DNA of 64,000 nt, taken from Anabaena catenula FACHB-362. GTDB lineage: Bacteria; Cyanobacteriota; Cyanobacteriia; Cyanobacteriales; Nostocaceae. A program made the position numbers and the translations under genes. Shown piece by piece: positions 7,574 through 17,317 of the stretch. How positions within the stretch are numbered: position 1 is the stretch's first letter; each line of letters opens with the position of its first letter. The notes under the pieces were generated by a model that was not told the origin of the DNA, did no database searches, and worked only from the letters and a program-made list of their open reading frames with translations. Where the stretch lies: assembly GCF_014698735.1 (NCBI RefSeq), contig NZ_JACJTQ010000005.1, positions 124,001 through 188,000 of the forward strand. The letters are read 5' to 3'.

Positions 7574-10228
7574 CTAATTGCGACTATAAATATGACAACT
7601 AGGATGAGTTAATCCCGCATTTTGAAGCGTAACTTTTGGCGCTTCGGCTGTGAGAATTACTTTACCATCAGCAGCAATTATCCAGCCTTGTGCTTGCTGA
7701 ATAACGTGATTGGGAATATTTCTTTTCTCATTATTTATCCTTTCTAGCGGACGAAAGACAAGAGGTAATGTCTGTTGTTTCTCTGAACGAGTTACCCATT
7801 CTACTAACCCAGGTGAATTGCTAATTAACTCATCAGACTCAACAGGTAAACCACCCTTGCCCGTAATTGTAAAAGAACTGCCTCTAGCAATTTGCTCCTC
7901 GGAACAAATATCTTTTCCTATTAATGATTCTGCGTCAAGTAAATTATCAGGTAAATCTATTAACCCAGAGAGCGGATCTGCATCAGGTTTAATGATTTGC
8001 ACTGTACCACTTAACTGAGGATTTGCTCCTGTTGCAGTGATATCGCTTTTGGGAGTAATTGCATCCCGGAACTCTATACCAAATATACCTTGAGCTTTGA
8101 TTTGTATTTGACCACCGCGAAAGTCTGTAGAATCTGCACGGATATCACTATTGTTAATTGCGGCTAAGACATCGGTTTCAATGTTGATGTTACCACCAAT
8201 TACACTATTTCCTGTGGCATTGGTAGTGATATTGCTGCCACGACGTAATATTAAATTTTGGGAACGGATGTTAATAGTTGCTTGCGGTTTATTGAAGTCT
8301 TGATTAGTGTTACTGGCAAGGGTGTTAGCACTAATGGTGGCGTTGTTGTCTAAGTTGATAGAGCGAGAATTGACTTCCAGATTGCCTGCCTTGCCTTTGC
8401 TGATAGCATTTACAGTTACTACAGCGCCATCTTGTAGAAGCAATTTAGGAGTGTTAATTGTCAGGTTTCCCCCGTCTCCTGTGGTGTCGGGATTACTTCC
8501 AGTTAGACCAAAGCCCACTCCAGATGCAGCAGACAAGGTACTGTTAATACCAATAACTTGAATAGAATCAGTAGCATTGATAGTCAAATTCCCGCTTTTT
8601 CCTGCACTAGTTGTGCCAGTATTAATTTGCGCCCCATCTTGTACAAGTAATTGACGGATGTTAATCGTCAGGTCTCCCCCGCTTCCTGCGCTATTTGTGC
8701 CAGTAAGAATTTGCGCCCCATCCTGTACAAGTAATTTAGGAGTGTTAATTATTAGGTTTCCTGCATCTCCTTCACCACCTGCTGTTCCAGCAAGCAAGCC
8801 ACTGGGAAAACCATTTGCGTTAGTACCAGTACCAATCAGTTGGATAGAATCAGTAGCATTGACAGTTAAATTTCCGCCATTCCCTGACCCAAATGTGCCA
8901 ACACCAACCTGCGCTCCATCCTGTACAAGCAATTTACTGGTGTTAATCGTCAGGTTTCCTGCATCCCCTTCACCGCCCATAGATGTAGCTAATAAGCCAG
9001 TGAAAAAATCACTGGTTTTAGTACCAGCACCAATAAGTTGGATAGAATCAGTAGCATTGATGGTTAAATTTCCTCCCTTTCCTGCACCATATGTAGTGGT
9101 ATCAACCGAAGCCTCATCCTGTACAAGCAATTTACTAGTGTTAACCGTCAAGTCTCCTGCATCCCCTTTTGCATCCGCGTAAACTTGAGCATACAAGCCG
9201 CTTTCATGACCAATTATCTCTATCAATTCAGTAGCATTTACTACCAAATTGCCTCCTTTTGCTGCCCCCAGTGTACTTGTTTCTATCCGTGAACCATTGG
9301 TAAGAGTTACACGTTTACCAATGACTTGAATATCACCAGTACCCACACCACTGGCATCTACTGCTGCTTGTTGAGATAATTGGATGTTTTTGAAGTTAGA
9401 AGTGCCTTCATATCCTAAAGAAAAGCCTTTATTTATCGGGGTGAGACTAACAAAACTGTTATCCCCCACACTACCCAACTCTATCCTTCCTCCAGCAGTT
9501 TTCAGGGTTGCACCTTCTAGGGAAATATCACCACCAACTAAGGCTAAGGTTTGATTTGGTTCTACCCGCAACCCTGCTGTAGTATCAATTAATTGAGATG
9601 TAGTCCTGATCCCATTTCCATCACCCTGTACCCGAATTTTCCCTGGATTCACTCCATACTGCAAACCCAGGGGAACACGGATAGTTAACAAGGGTGTGAT
9701 TTGGCTACCATTGACATTAAATTCAAAACCATCAACAAATTTGATACTACTGGCTGTACTACCAATAAATGAACCGCGAATATCCAAGCTGGCATTTTTT
9801 CCAAATACAATACCCTGGGGATTGATTAAAAATAAATTAGCTGTTCCCTCTACTCCTAATTTGCCTAAAATATTGGAGGGATTACCACCGGTTACACGAT
9901 TTAATATATTTTCAATGCCAGCAGGATTAGCAAAATAAACACTTCTATTTGCACCAACATTAAAATCTTTGAAGCTGTGAAATAAATTCACGCCTCTAGT
10001 TGCGCCTTTTTCTATGCGATCGCTAAATGAGTCAATGGGTTTAACAACTGAGCTTTCTGCACCTAATGTATGATCTGGCTTGAGTTGAGCGAAGACGCTT
10101 TGCTGGGAATGGATGAGCAGTTCTGTTGTTGCTAACCAGGTGGCTATGATTATTTTATAAAATCGTTGTTGCCATTTACATCTGGTATATGTGCCGTAAA
10201 TCTGAGATATTTGAATGTTGGATTTCAC
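7574..10228 (-). CDS. Two-partner secretion exoprotein, filamentous haemagglutinin N-terminal domain
   Basis: An 884-residue secreted protein. A long N-region with a hydrophobic core ends at VFA (about residue 47), a likely signal peptide. Residues about 55-170 form the TPS/haemagglutination domain (GVNLFHSFKDFNV, NLFLINPQGIVFGKNA). From about 300 to 620 there are degenerate beta-helix repeats of 60-70 residues built on GGNLTINATDSIQLIG and KLLVQDGAQ; the DNA is also repetitive. The C-terminus (HVIQQAQGWIIAADGKVIL) is typical of cyanobacterial members often named S-layer family proteins. It should be exported by a TpsB outer-membrane transporter, but none is encoded nearby. The start is a GTG at 10228 without a clear ribosome binding site. 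Surface adhesion is inferred. Confidence 0.88.
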   Translation of the reverse strand: MKSNIQISQIYGTYTRCKWQQRFYKIIIATWLATTELLIHSQQSVFAQLKPDHTLGAESSVVKPIDSFSDRIEKGATRGVNLFHSFKDFNVGANRSVYFANPAGIENILNRVTGGNPSNILGKLGVEGTANLFLINPQGIVFGKNASLDIRGSFIGSTASSIKFVDGFEFNVNGSQITPLLTIRVPLGLQYGVNPGKIRVQGDGNGIRTTSQLIDTTAGLRVEPNQTLALVGGDISLEGATLKTAGGRIELGSVGDNSFVSLTPINKGFSLGYEGTSNFKNIQLSQQAAVDASGVGTGDIQVIGKRVTLTNGSRIETSTLGAAKGGNLVVNATELIEIIGHESGLYAQVYADAKGDAGDLTVNTSKLLVQDEASVDTTTYGAGKGGNLTINATDSIQLIGAGTKTSDFFTGLLATSMGGEGDAGNLTINTSKLLVQDGAQVGVGTFGSGNGGNLTVNATDSIQLIGTGTNANGFPSGLLAGTAGGEGDAGNLIINTPKLLVQDGAQILTGTNSAGSGGDLTINIRQLLVQDGAQINTGTTSAGKSGNLTINATDSIQVIGINSTLSAASGVGFGLTGSNPDTTGDGGNLTINTPKLLLQDGAVVTVNAISKGKAGNLEVNSRSINLDNNATISANTLASNTNQDFNKPQATINIRSQNLILRRGSNITTNATGNSVIGGNINIETDVLAAINNSDIRADSTDFRGGQIQIKAQGIFGIEFRDAITPKSDITATGANPQLSGTVQIIKPDADPLSGLIDLPDNLLDAESLIGKDICSEEQIARGSSFTITGKGGLPVESDELISNSPGLVEWVTRSEKQQTLPLVFRPLERINNEKRNIPNHVIQQAQGWIIAADGKVILTAEAPKVTLQNAGLTHPSCHIYSRN

Positions 10229-10286
10229 TTTAGTTTAAATTAAGCTTATGTAGTAGGTATTAATACGATTTTTTCTTGTAATACTC

Positions 10287-10670
10287 TTAATCTGATGATT
10301 CCCCATCTCTGCGTCCTAATTCAAAAATACCTGTACCCATACAAGCAAGTATGCCGATGCTAATTCCCCAGCTATCACCTAAACTGATTTCCAAACCCCA
10401 GTTACATAAAGCACCAAATACTATGAAAGGCACAATGCTAAAAAGTGAAGCGTAAAAAGCATTTTGCGATTCTCTGGCTTTACGTGTTTTTTCAAATTCT
10501 GATTGACTGGTGTAGAGAAAGCGTTCTGCAAAATTAAACCACCTGTTCAATTGCTCTGTCACCCATTCCCTAGTTGAAGCAAAACCGATATATAGCGCCA
10601 AAGACCACACACAGGCTCCTGCGATCGCAATTTTATCTAACTCAAAGCGAAAAGGCAATATATCAAACAT
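10287..10670 (-). CDS. Conserved hypothetical membrane protein
   Basis: A 127-residue protein with hydrophobic segments at about 14-30, 75-90 and 100-115, and a charged helix between them (AERFLYTSQSEFEKTRKARE). I do not recognise a named domain. It lies 58 bp upstream of the exoprotein gene on the same strand and about 420 bp downstream of ftsH. ATG start at 10670. Confidence 0.7.
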   Translation of the reverse strand: MFDILPFRFELDKIAIAGACVWSLALYIGFASTREWVTEQLNRWFNFAERFLYTSQSEFEKTRKARESQNAFYASLFSIVPFIVFGALCNWGLEISLGDSWGISIGILACMGTGIFELGRRDGESSD

Positions 10671-10996
10671 GGCGCGATTTAATTCTCTAATGCCTAATTT
10701 TACTCTAATTTTACCTTAATTTCTTCTTAAATCGACATATTAGTAAATTTTACCAAGGTTGGCATCTCTAGATGATTAGAAATCATGGCTACAAATAAAA
10801 AAGTTCTCAAACAGTCTTTTTAATTTTTTCACTAATCAGAAGAATCAATAGACATGGAAGTGAAAATTAAAAAATTACAGCAGATTTCCGGTTGCAGGAG
10901 GTACAAAATTTAAGAACAAAGCCTTATGCTACAAAACTTTCAACCCTATTATCTATTCTCTGTTCCCTGCGGTAAATATGCATTATGCTGAACCCT

Positions 10997-11026
10997 TGTA
11001 GAGACATTGTATACAACGTCTCTACA
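10997..11026. repeat. 30-bp near-perfect palindrome downstream of ftsH
   Basis: TGTAGAGAC and GTCTCTACA flank the inner palindrome TTGTATACAA. It forms a strong hairpin just below the ftsH stop and could end ftsH transcription, although the minus-strand 3' side lacks a T run (a T-rich tract follows on the plus strand instead). Palindromes of the GTAGAGACG type are a common dispersed repeat in Nostocales. The rest of the gap 10671-11091 shows nothing else. Confidence 0.6.
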
Positions 11027-11091
11027 TTCTTTTTCACTCCCATATCTATTTAATAGTCTATTCAACTAGACCATTGACACTTAATGATTAC

Positions 11092-12987
11092 CTAATACGG
11101 CACAGCCAACTTTTTATCTGTAACTTGAATCAGCGTATTTTCCCCTACAATCTTGCGGAATAAATCCCCATCAATTGTTTCCTGTTCCGCTAACAAATCG
11201 ACTAAACGCTCTAAAACAAAGCGATTTTCTTCTAAAATTTCTTTGGCTTTGATGTAGCAATTGTTAACGATTTCCCGGACTTGAGCATCAATTTTAGCGG
11301 CAATTTCCTCAGAATATTCTGATTTATTCCCCCAGTCACGCCCCAAGAATACTTCCTGATTTGGACTTTCCAAGGAAACCAGTCCTAATTCCGACATCCC
11401 AAACCGTGTCACCATTTGTCTTGCCATGTTTGTGACTTGTTGTAAGTCATTTCCAGCACCTGTGGTTACTTCCGCCTTACCAAAAACAATTTCTTCAGCA
11501 GCACGACCACCCAAAGCGGCTAGAATCCGCGCTAGGATTTGAGAACGAGAAATTAGTCCTTGTTCTTCATTCGGCGTAAACCAAGTTAATCCCAGGGCTT
11601 GTCCTCTAGGAATGAGTGTAACTTTTTGTACTGGGTCATGGTCTTTAATTAATGTACCTACTAAAGCGTGTCCCACTTCATGGTAAGCAATTAGGCGTTT
11701 ATTTTTGCTGTCTACCAAGGCTGCACCTTCCATTCCAGCGACAACCCGATCTACGGCATCATCAATTTCTAGAATGGTAATGGCTTCTTTGCGTCTTCTG
11801 GCGGTGAGAATAGCGGCTTCGTTGAGGAGGTTAGCTAAGTCTGCGCCGGTGAATCCAGGTGTGCGTCGAGCGATCGCATCTAAGGACACACTAGCATCTA
11901 ATTTCTTGTTCCTGGCATGAACTTGTAATATCTCCAAACGTCCTTTCATATCAGGTGCGTCAACAGTTACCTGTCTGTCAAAACGACCGGGACGTAAAAG
12001 TGCGGAATCTAAAACATCAGGACGGTTGGTAGCAGCAATAATAATAATGCCTGTGTTACCTTCAAAACCATCCATTTCGGTTAATAGCTGGTTGAGGGTT
12101 TGTTCTCTCTCATCATTACCACCACCGATACCCGCACCCCGTTGTCTACCTACGGCATCAATTTCATCAATAAAGATGATACAAGGAGCATTGTCTTTGG
12201 CTTTCTTGAACAAGTCGCGGACACGGGAAGCACCCACACCCACAAACATTTCCACGAATTCGGAACCGGAAATACTAAAGAATGGTACAGCAGCTTCCCC
12301 TGCGATCGCTTTTGCGAGTAAAGTTTTACCAGTCCCCGGAGGTCCAATTAACAGTACACCCTTGGGAATCCGAGCGCCCACAGCAGTAAATTTCTCTGGT
12401 TGTTTGAGGAAAGTCACAACTTCTTGCAGTTCTTCTTTCGCTTCTTCAATCCCAGCTACATCGTCAAATTTTACCCCTGTTTTCGCTTCCATTTGGAACC
12501 GAGCGCGGGATTTGCCGAAATTCATTGCTTGGTTAGAAGCATTAGTAGAACGACGGAGGAACAAAAGCATTAAAGCTACCAATGGCAAAATCCACATCAG
12601 ATTGATTAACAACCCCACAGCAGCCCTACTGTTAGCAGAGGAAACCTCACCAAACTCAACGTTTTTTTCTTTGAGTTTGTTAATTAACTCCGAGTTTTGA
12701 TCTAAAAGTCTTACTGGTATAGGTGGTGCATCTGGTTTTTGATCTGCCAAATAAACTTTCGCTATTTGTTCAGTTTCATCAAGTTCTACTTTTTTAACTT
12801 CCCCTTGCTCTGTTTTTTGGAGCAATTGCCCATAACTTAAGGAATTAGCCGCTGATTTTTGTGCCAAGACAGGAGAACCACCAACAATTCCTGGCAACAT
12901 GATCATACTGGCTGCTAAAGCCCCAGTCCAAGCAATGCCATGTGTTGAGCGCTGTTTCTTCAATGCCTTTTTTCCAACATTTGTCAT
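11092..12987 (-). CDS. ftsH: ATP-dependent zinc metalloprotease FtsH
   Basis: A 631-residue membrane AAA+ protease that degrades damaged and unassembled thylakoid and plasma membrane proteins, including photosystem II D1 in cyanobacteria. Transmembrane segments lie at about 18-42 and 123-145. Walker A is GPPGTGKT at 215-222, Walker B IIFIDEID at about 270-277, the second region of homology ATNRPDVLD at about 319-327, and the zinc site HEVGH at 436-440. All catalytic residues are present and the length is standard. ATG at 12987 with AAGGG upstream. Cyanobacteria usually have four FtsH paralogues; which one this is cannot be decided by eye. It is divergent from the FMN reductase gene, with 292 bp between them. 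Confidence 0.96.
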   Translation of the reverse strand: MTNVGKKALKKQRSTHGIAWTGALAASMIMLPGIVGGSPVLAQKSAANSLSYGQLLQKTEQGEVKKVELDETEQIAKVYLADQKPDAPPIPVRLLDQNSELINKLKEKNVEFGEVSSANSRAAVGLLINLMWILPLVALMLLFLRRSTNASNQAMNFGKSRARFQMEAKTGVKFDDVAGIEEAKEELQEVVTFLKQPEKFTAVGARIPKGVLLIGPPGTGKTLLAKAIAGEAAVPFFSISGSEFVEMFVGVGASRVRDLFKKAKDNAPCIIFIDEIDAVGRQRGAGIGGGNDEREQTLNQLLTEMDGFEGNTGIIIIAATNRPDVLDSALLRPGRFDRQVTVDAPDMKGRLEILQVHARNKKLDASVSLDAIARRTPGFTGADLANLLNEAAILTARRRKEAITILEIDDAVDRVVAGMEGAALVDSKNKRLIAYHEVGHALVGTLIKDHDPVQKVTLIPRGQALGLTWFTPNEEQGLISRSQILARILAALGGRAAEEIVFGKAEVTTGAGNDLQQVTNMARQMVTRFGMSELGLVSLESPNQEVFLGRDWGNKSEYSEEIAAKIDAQVREIVNNCYIKAKEILEENRFVLERLVDLLAEQETIDGDLFRKIVGENTLIQVTDKKLAVPY

Positions 12988-13279
12988 AATATTTACCCTT
13001 TCTCTTTTGGCATAAGCTGATATTTGGTTTTATGCCTATTCTTCTAGCAAAAATTCCAATAACTGGAAATTACGGTTTTCCTATCTAGTCTAACTTCCTG
13101 ACAAAAACATTCCCACGTATTTACTACTGAACTCATGTAGCTGATCAACTAGGGTAATCTAATCCTCATAACATCAAGTTCTCCTGAAACTAAAATTTGA
13201 CATATTACGCAATCAATCGCTAAGATAATCATAATCATAATGACTACGCTTTTTAAAATTCTAGTTTGGTGGGTGAACT

Positions 13280-13825
13280 ATGGTAAAAATTGTTGGTATT
13301 GGTGGTAGTTTAAGACCCGGCTCCTATACCCAGCTAGGGTTACAAGTAGCAGCCCAACGAGTAGCAGCTTTAGGTGCCGAAGTCGAAATTCTTGATTTAC
13401 AACAAATGCAGCTACCTTTTTGCAATGGTGCTAAGGAATATCCAGAATATCCAGATGTACAACGGTTGCGCGATACTGTTGCTAATGCAGACGGCTTGAT
13501 TTTGGCCACACCAGAATATCATGGTAGTGTGAGTGGCGTGATCAAAAACGCTTTAGATTTAATGACTTTTGATCAACTGTCTGGGAAAGTTGCTGGTTTG
13601 ATTAGTATTTTAGGTGGACAAGTAAATAGTAATGCTCTCAATGACCTGAGAGTAATTCTCCGCTGGGTGCATGGTTGGGTAATTCCCGAACAGATTGCGA
13701 TTGGCCAAGCTTACAGTGCTTTCAGTCCTGAAGGTAAGCTGCTGGATGAAAAATTATCTCAACGGTTTGATCATTTTGCTCAGAGTTTAGTTGATAATAC
13801 TCGGAAATTGCGGGGAGTTAATTAG
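13280..13825 (+). CDS. NADPH-dependent FMN reductase family protein
   Basis: A 181-residue flavodoxin-fold oxidoreductase of the SsuE/ArsH/ChrR-like family. The FMN phosphate-binding loop is GIGGSLRPGSYTQ at residues 6-18 and the conserved ATPEYHGSVSGVIKNALD at 73-90 is diagnostic. It probably reduces FMN, quinones or a related acceptor with NAD(P)H; the physiological substrate is unknown. Cytosolic, no signal. ATG at 13280. Confidence 0.88.
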   Translation: MVKIVGIGGSLRPGSYTQLGLQVAAQRVAALGAEVEILDLQQMQLPFCNGAKEYPEYPDVQRLRDTVANADGLILATPEYHGSVSGVIKNALDLMTFDQLSGKVAGLISILGGQVNSNALNDLRVILRWVHGWVIPEQIAIGQAYSAFSPEGKLLDEKLSQRFDHFAQSLVDNTRKLRGVN

Positions 13826-13894
13826 AAATAGGGAGACATGGGGAGGATATTTACCAGCTATTCTCCCTAAATAAATAGATAAGGAAACCTGCAA

Positions 13895-14458
13895 ATGGTA
13901 CAAACACCTGCTCAAATTATCACCCTAGAAGAATTCCTAAAACTGCCAGAGACAGAACCTCCCAGCGAATATATTGATGGACGCATTATCCAAAAACCAA
14001 TGCCACAAGGAGAACATAGTGCAATTCAAACTGAGCTACCACCTGCAATTAATCTGATATTAAAACCCCAAAAGATAGCCAGGGCTTTCTCAGAACTTCG
14101 TTGTACTTTCGGTGGACGCTCAATTGTACCTGATGTTTCTGTCTTTTGTTGGGATAGGATTCCACGTCAAGAAAATGGTAGAGTTGCCAATGTTTTTGCG
14201 ATCGCTCCAGATTGGACTATCGAAATTCTCTCACCTGATCAAAGCCAAACTAAAGTTATTAAAAATATTATACACTGTCTCAATTATGGAACTCAGATCG
14301 GCTGGCTGATTGACTCAAAAGAAGAATCTGTGTTCGTTTATTTTCCAGATCAAGCAACTGCTTTTTATGAGCTACCAAATGCACCGTTGCCAGTACCAGC
14401 ATTTGCTAAAAACTTTAATCTTACTGTAGAAGATTTATTTGCTTGGTTATTGGAGTGA
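13895..14458 (+). CDS. Uma2 family (DUF820) putative endonuclease
   Basis: A 187-residue Uma2 protein with TLEEFL-like N-terminus, RSIVPDVSVFCW, and PDWTIEILSPDQSQTKVIKNI, carrying the acidic residues and lysine of the PD-(D/E)XK fold. It is closely similar to the copy at 57636-58199, the same length and alike along the whole protein (for example GGRSIVPD and HCLNYGTQ), so the two look like paralogues from a fairly recent duplication. AAGGAA lies upstream of the ATG. It follows the FMN reductase by 69 bp and is convergent with the RTX gene. Function unknown. Confidence 0.87.
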   Translation: MVQTPAQIITLEEFLKLPETEPPSEYIDGRIIQKPMPQGEHSAIQTELPPAINLILKPQKIARAFSELRCTFGGRSIVPDVSVFCWDRIPRQENGRVANVFAIAPDWTIEILSPDQSQTKVIKNIIHCLNYGTQIGWLIDSKEESVFVYFPDQATAFYELPNAPLPVPAFAKNFNLTVEDLFAWLLE

Positions 14459-14488
14459 GTAGATGATTTTGGTGAATTAAAAAATAGA

Positions 14489-14516
14489 TCCCCGATTTCT
14501 CAAAGAAGTCAGGGAA
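14489..14516. terminator. Hairpin between convergent genes, likely bidirectional terminator
   Basis: CCCCGATTTCT and AGAAGTCAGGG form an imperfect stem in the 98-bp gap between the convergent Uma2 and RTX genes. Palindromes of this kind (CCCCGA...TCGGGG) are also a dispersed Nostocales repeat. Confidence 0.5.
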
Positions 14517-14556
14517 ATGGATATTACGTTTTTAGTTGAGGATATTATTTTGGTCT

Positions 14557-15984
14557 TTAAACATAAACAAAGTAACTAGCCGTCCGGTTTAGTCCTGAAG
14601 AACCCTGCACAATACCAACCAATTCGTCTGTAGAGTTGAAAATCCCATTATTATTCGTGTCTAGATAGATAGCAGTTCCAGAAACACCAGAAATAGGCGA
14701 TGTACCCAAAATATATTTACTCGCAGATCCTTCCAATTGAATCTTATCCTGAGTGGAATTGAAGTCTTTGATCAGAGCATAGTCACCCAAACCTGAACTA
14801 GAATTATTGCCATCGTTGTAGAAAGCCGTAGTGCTGCTGCTCAGTATAAAGCGGTCATTTCCGCTGCCACCTGTAAAAGTGTCTATTGAGCCAACTCCAT
14901 TATCTGTACCAGCACCGGTGAGAGTGTCATTACCAGCGCCACCATTCAAAGAATCTTTGCCACCACCACCATTAAGTACATCATTTCCATTGTCGCCATT
15001 CAGAACATTGGCTACAGCATTACCAGTGATTGTGTCATTGAAAATTGAGCCTGTGACGTTCTCAACATTGGAAATAATATCGTTTCCTGCACTACCACTC
15101 GCGAGTCCAGTCGCCAGATTGACGACAACTCCTGAACCGACAAAACCGTACTCAACGGTATCAATACCACCTCCACCATTGATGGTATCTGCACCAAATC
15201 CCCCTAAGAAAGATTCATTAGCAGCAGAACCAGTCAGCACGTCGTTAAAACGAGATCCGAATACCCGCTCAATGGACACTAAGGTATCATTACCGCTACC
15301 ACCAGTCACAACTCCGGTGGACAAATTCACATTGACTGCTGAGGTAGCATCAAAATAGACAACAGTATCAAATCCAGCACCGCCATTAATTGTATCAGCG
15401 CCGCCAAACCCCTGTATTTGGTTATTTCCAGCGTTTCCAGTCAGTACATCGCCGTATGCTGACCCCTCAATATCCTCTACATTGGAAATAACCGAAGTGC
15501 CATAAGAAGTAATTGCTTTCCCTGTTGAGAGATTAACAGTTACTCCCTGGCTAAATTTTTGGAAGGTTAAGACATCAATACCAGCCCCACCATTGATAGT
15601 GTCGTTCCCCTTAGAGCCGTAGAAAAGATCATCGCTCGCAGAGCCGAGGAAACTATCATTCCCCCGATAGTAATATTGATAATAGTCGTATGATGACGTG
15701 CCGATAGTTAAAAGGCTATTTCTTGTCGCAACGTCAACGTTCAAATTTGTCTCCTGGCTTTTGAGTTGGCCGTTACTTCCGAAGTAATAGACTGAAGTAA
15801 TAGTTCCAGAATTAAAAAATCCGTTCCAACCATAGGTGAAATTGATGCCTACATTACTCTCCCGCAGAACGCCACTGCTATCTAGCACTTCAAAATTTGT
15901 GGACGTTTGCGCCCCATAGTATTGGGCAAGCCAAGTAGTATCCCCCGTGTACCTATTACCTTGAAATAAAACGATATTAGCCAT
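14557..15984 (-). CDS. RTX / haemolysin-type calcium-binding repeat protein
   Basis: A 475-residue protein made largely of RTX nonapeptides (GGXGXDXUX), for example NGGAGIDVLTF, GGAGNDTLTGAG and GGSGNDRFIL, organised in several blocks between about residue 120 and 380. Calcium binding in the beta-roll is expected. The C-terminal 80 residues (DFNSTQDKIQLEGSASKY) resemble the type I secretion region of RTX proteins; there is no N-terminal signal peptide. The N-terminal 110 residues are not recognised. No ABC/HlyD transporter is encoded nearby, so secretion would depend on a remote system. ATG at 15984. Confidence 0.87.
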   Translation of the reverse strand: MANIVLFQGNRYTGDTTWLAQYYGAQTSTNFEVLDSSGVLRESNVGINFTYGWNGFFNSGTITSVYYFGSNGQLKSQETNLNVDVATRNSLLTIGTSSYDYYQYYYRGNDSFLGSASDDLFYGSKGNDTINGGAGIDVLTFQKFSQGVTVNLSTGKAITSYGTSVISNVEDIEGSAYGDVLTGNAGNNQIQGFGGADTINGGAGFDTVVYFDATSAVNVNLSTGVVTGGSGNDTLVSIERVFGSRFNDVLTGSAANESFLGGFGADTINGGGGIDTVEYGFVGSGVVVNLATGLASGSAGNDIISNVENVTGSIFNDTITGNAVANVLNGDNGNDVLNGGGGKDSLNGGAGNDTLTGAGTDNGVGSIDTFTGGSGNDRFILSSSTTAFYNDGNNSSSGLGDYALIKDFNSTQDKIQLEGSASKYILGTSPISGVSGTAIYLDTNNNGIFNSTDELVGIVQGSSGLNRTASYFVYV

Positions 15985-16321
15985 AAAACATTTCCTCCCG
16001 ATTCAATGTTTGGTGTGAATTTATCTTGAGTGCAGATGTCATTTTTTTCTGAGTTACTCTATCTGTAATTACGGATAAAGAAGTACGAACCTAATCGATA
16101 TCGACACTCAGCAAAAAACCTGCCAGACTAAAATTAGGCTTAACCGCAGCCATTAAGCAGTTAACTGATGTTGCTACTGTTGAGCTATCAGTTGCCGCGA
16201 TAGTTAATTTGCTATGACGAGATTAAAACCTACGTTACAAGTATAGTTTATACACAGTTAATTTGTCGATTTAGCTATTAAAGCAAGTAAAATCTAAAAT
16301 AAATGGGAGTATTTACCTTCT
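15985..16321. other. Intergenic region upstream of the RTX gene
   Basis: About 337 bp of AT-rich DNA containing the RTX promoter region. No RNA gene, strong hairpin or ORF with support was seen. Confidence 0.4.
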
Positions 16322-16708
16322 TTATGACCACACCCTCTGCACGGAATAGGCATCAAAAGCCACATCACGACTAATCAAAACTAGAGAATGATTTATGGCT
16401 TGTGCCACCAAAATCCGATCAAAAGGATCACGATGATGCAGGGGTAAATAACGGAATTGAACCGTATCAGTAAATGTCACAGAGAGAATCTTGATATCCG
16501 CAGCAATGAGTTGAGGTTCAATTTCTTCAAACGTACCCTGTAGGGTTAGTTTGCCAATGTTGAGTTTAATTGCTATTTCCCAAATACTGGCAATACTCAA
16601 AAAAACAGCTTCAGCAGATTCAATCTGATTTTTAGTTGCTGCTGGCAAGTTGGCATCATTAGAGACAAACCAGATAAAAGCATGAGTATCTAATAATAAT
16701 TTATTCAT
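16322..16708 (-). CDS. PIN domain (VapC-like) toxin
   Basis: A 128-residue PIN-domain protein, MNKLLLDTHAFIWF at its start, with Glu in SIWEIAIK, and the C-terminal DPFDRILVAQA and SRDVAFD acidic motifs, all typical of the type II toxin subgroup paired with DUF2281 or Phd antitoxins. Predicted RNase. The start ATG overlaps the stop of the antitoxin gene (16705-16708), so the two are translationally coupled. All catalytic acids are present. Confidence 0.9.
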   Translation of the reverse strand: MNKLLLDTHAFIWFVSNDANLPAATKNQIESAEAVFLSIASIWEIAIKLNIGKLTLQGTFEEIEPQLIAADIKILSVTFTDTVQFRYLPLHHRDPFDRILVAQAINHSLVLISRDVAFDAYSVQRVWS

Positions 16709-16932
16709 TCCATATATTCTTTCATATCTTCAAGTGGCTCATCAAAGTCATCCGGCAGTGGTAAAACAAACATTCCTTTCATTGTTCCAGCAACACGACG
16801 CTTCTTTGTCGGTTCGGCTTGGGCAGAGTCTTTAGCGTGCTTGTCTATCAAAAATTCAATGTAATGAAGTACCTCTGTCTGAAGAGACTCAGGGAGTTCT
16901 TCTAATTTTTCTAAAATGATTGGCTGTATCAT
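16705..16932 (-). CDS. DUF2281 family antitoxin
   Basis: A 75-residue protein with the DUF2281 signature EKLEELPESLQTEVLHYIEFL followed by a basic patch (KKRR) and an acidic C-terminus ending LPDDFDEPLEDMKEYME, the region that wraps the toxin in this family. It is the first gene of a two-gene operon with the overlapping PIN toxin. ATG at 16932. Confidence 0.88.
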   Translation of the reverse strand: MIQPIILEKLEELPESLQTEVLHYIEFLIDKHAKDSAQAEPTKKRRVAGTMKGMFVLPLPDDFDEPLEDMKEYME

Positions 16933-16995
16933 TATATTCTCAACTCCAAACCTCGGTTAAAGCAACACAAAAAGAGGACAAATAGGCATAAAAAT

Positions 16996-17271
16996 TTACT
17001 CATGAGCCTCCATATAGGCTCTTAATAAAGCGTTGATTTGAGTTTGATAACCACGCCCTTGAGACTTAAACCACTCCAAGACATCACTATCAATGCGTAA
17101 TGTTACTTGTGCTTTGTTTTTAGCAACAGGTAAACCCCTTTTCACCACTGCTTTAGCAAATAATTCAGGTGTAATTTCCGGGCAGTCTGACAAATCAATA
17201 TCTTCATCAGTCATTGCATCTAAACGCTGCCAATCAGTTTGAGATTTGCTCGAAATAGGTTCGTTGTTCAT
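16996..17271 (-). CDS. BrnA family antitoxin, without adjacent BrnT
   Basis: A 91-residue protein with the BrnA (COG3514) pattern: acidic N-terminal DLSDCPEITPELFAKAVV followed by a ribbon-helix-helix-like end, VTLRIDSDVLEWFKSQGRGYQTQINALLRAYMEAH. BrnA normally follows and represses its toxin gene brnT, but the gene immediately upstream on this strand is a Uma2 gene and no BrnT-like ORF is present. It may be a solo regulator or what remains of a module. ATG at 17271. Confidence 0.86.
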   Translation of the reverse strand: MNNEPISSKSQTDWQRLDAMTDEDIDLSDCPEITPELFAKAVVKRGLPVAKNKAQVTLRIDSDVLEWFKSQGRGYQTQINALLRAYMEAHE

Positions 17272-17317
17272 AGTTGGTTGCTTTTCGTGCAGAAATAAAC
17301 CGTAAGCTTTAATATTT

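Noticed and set aside
8307-9938. Long plus-strand frames opposite the two-partner-secretion gene
   Set aside because: They are antisense shadows of a repeat-rich gene; the products are Pro/Leu-rich with no family and no ribosome binding site.
12100-12700. Plus-strand frames opposite ftsH
   Set aside because: FtsH is intact with all motifs; these are shadows.
14831-15358. 175-codon plus-strand frame opposite the RTX gene
   Set aside because: Complement of the glycine/aspartate repeats, giving a Pro/Ser-rich product; the RTX frame is clearly the coding one.
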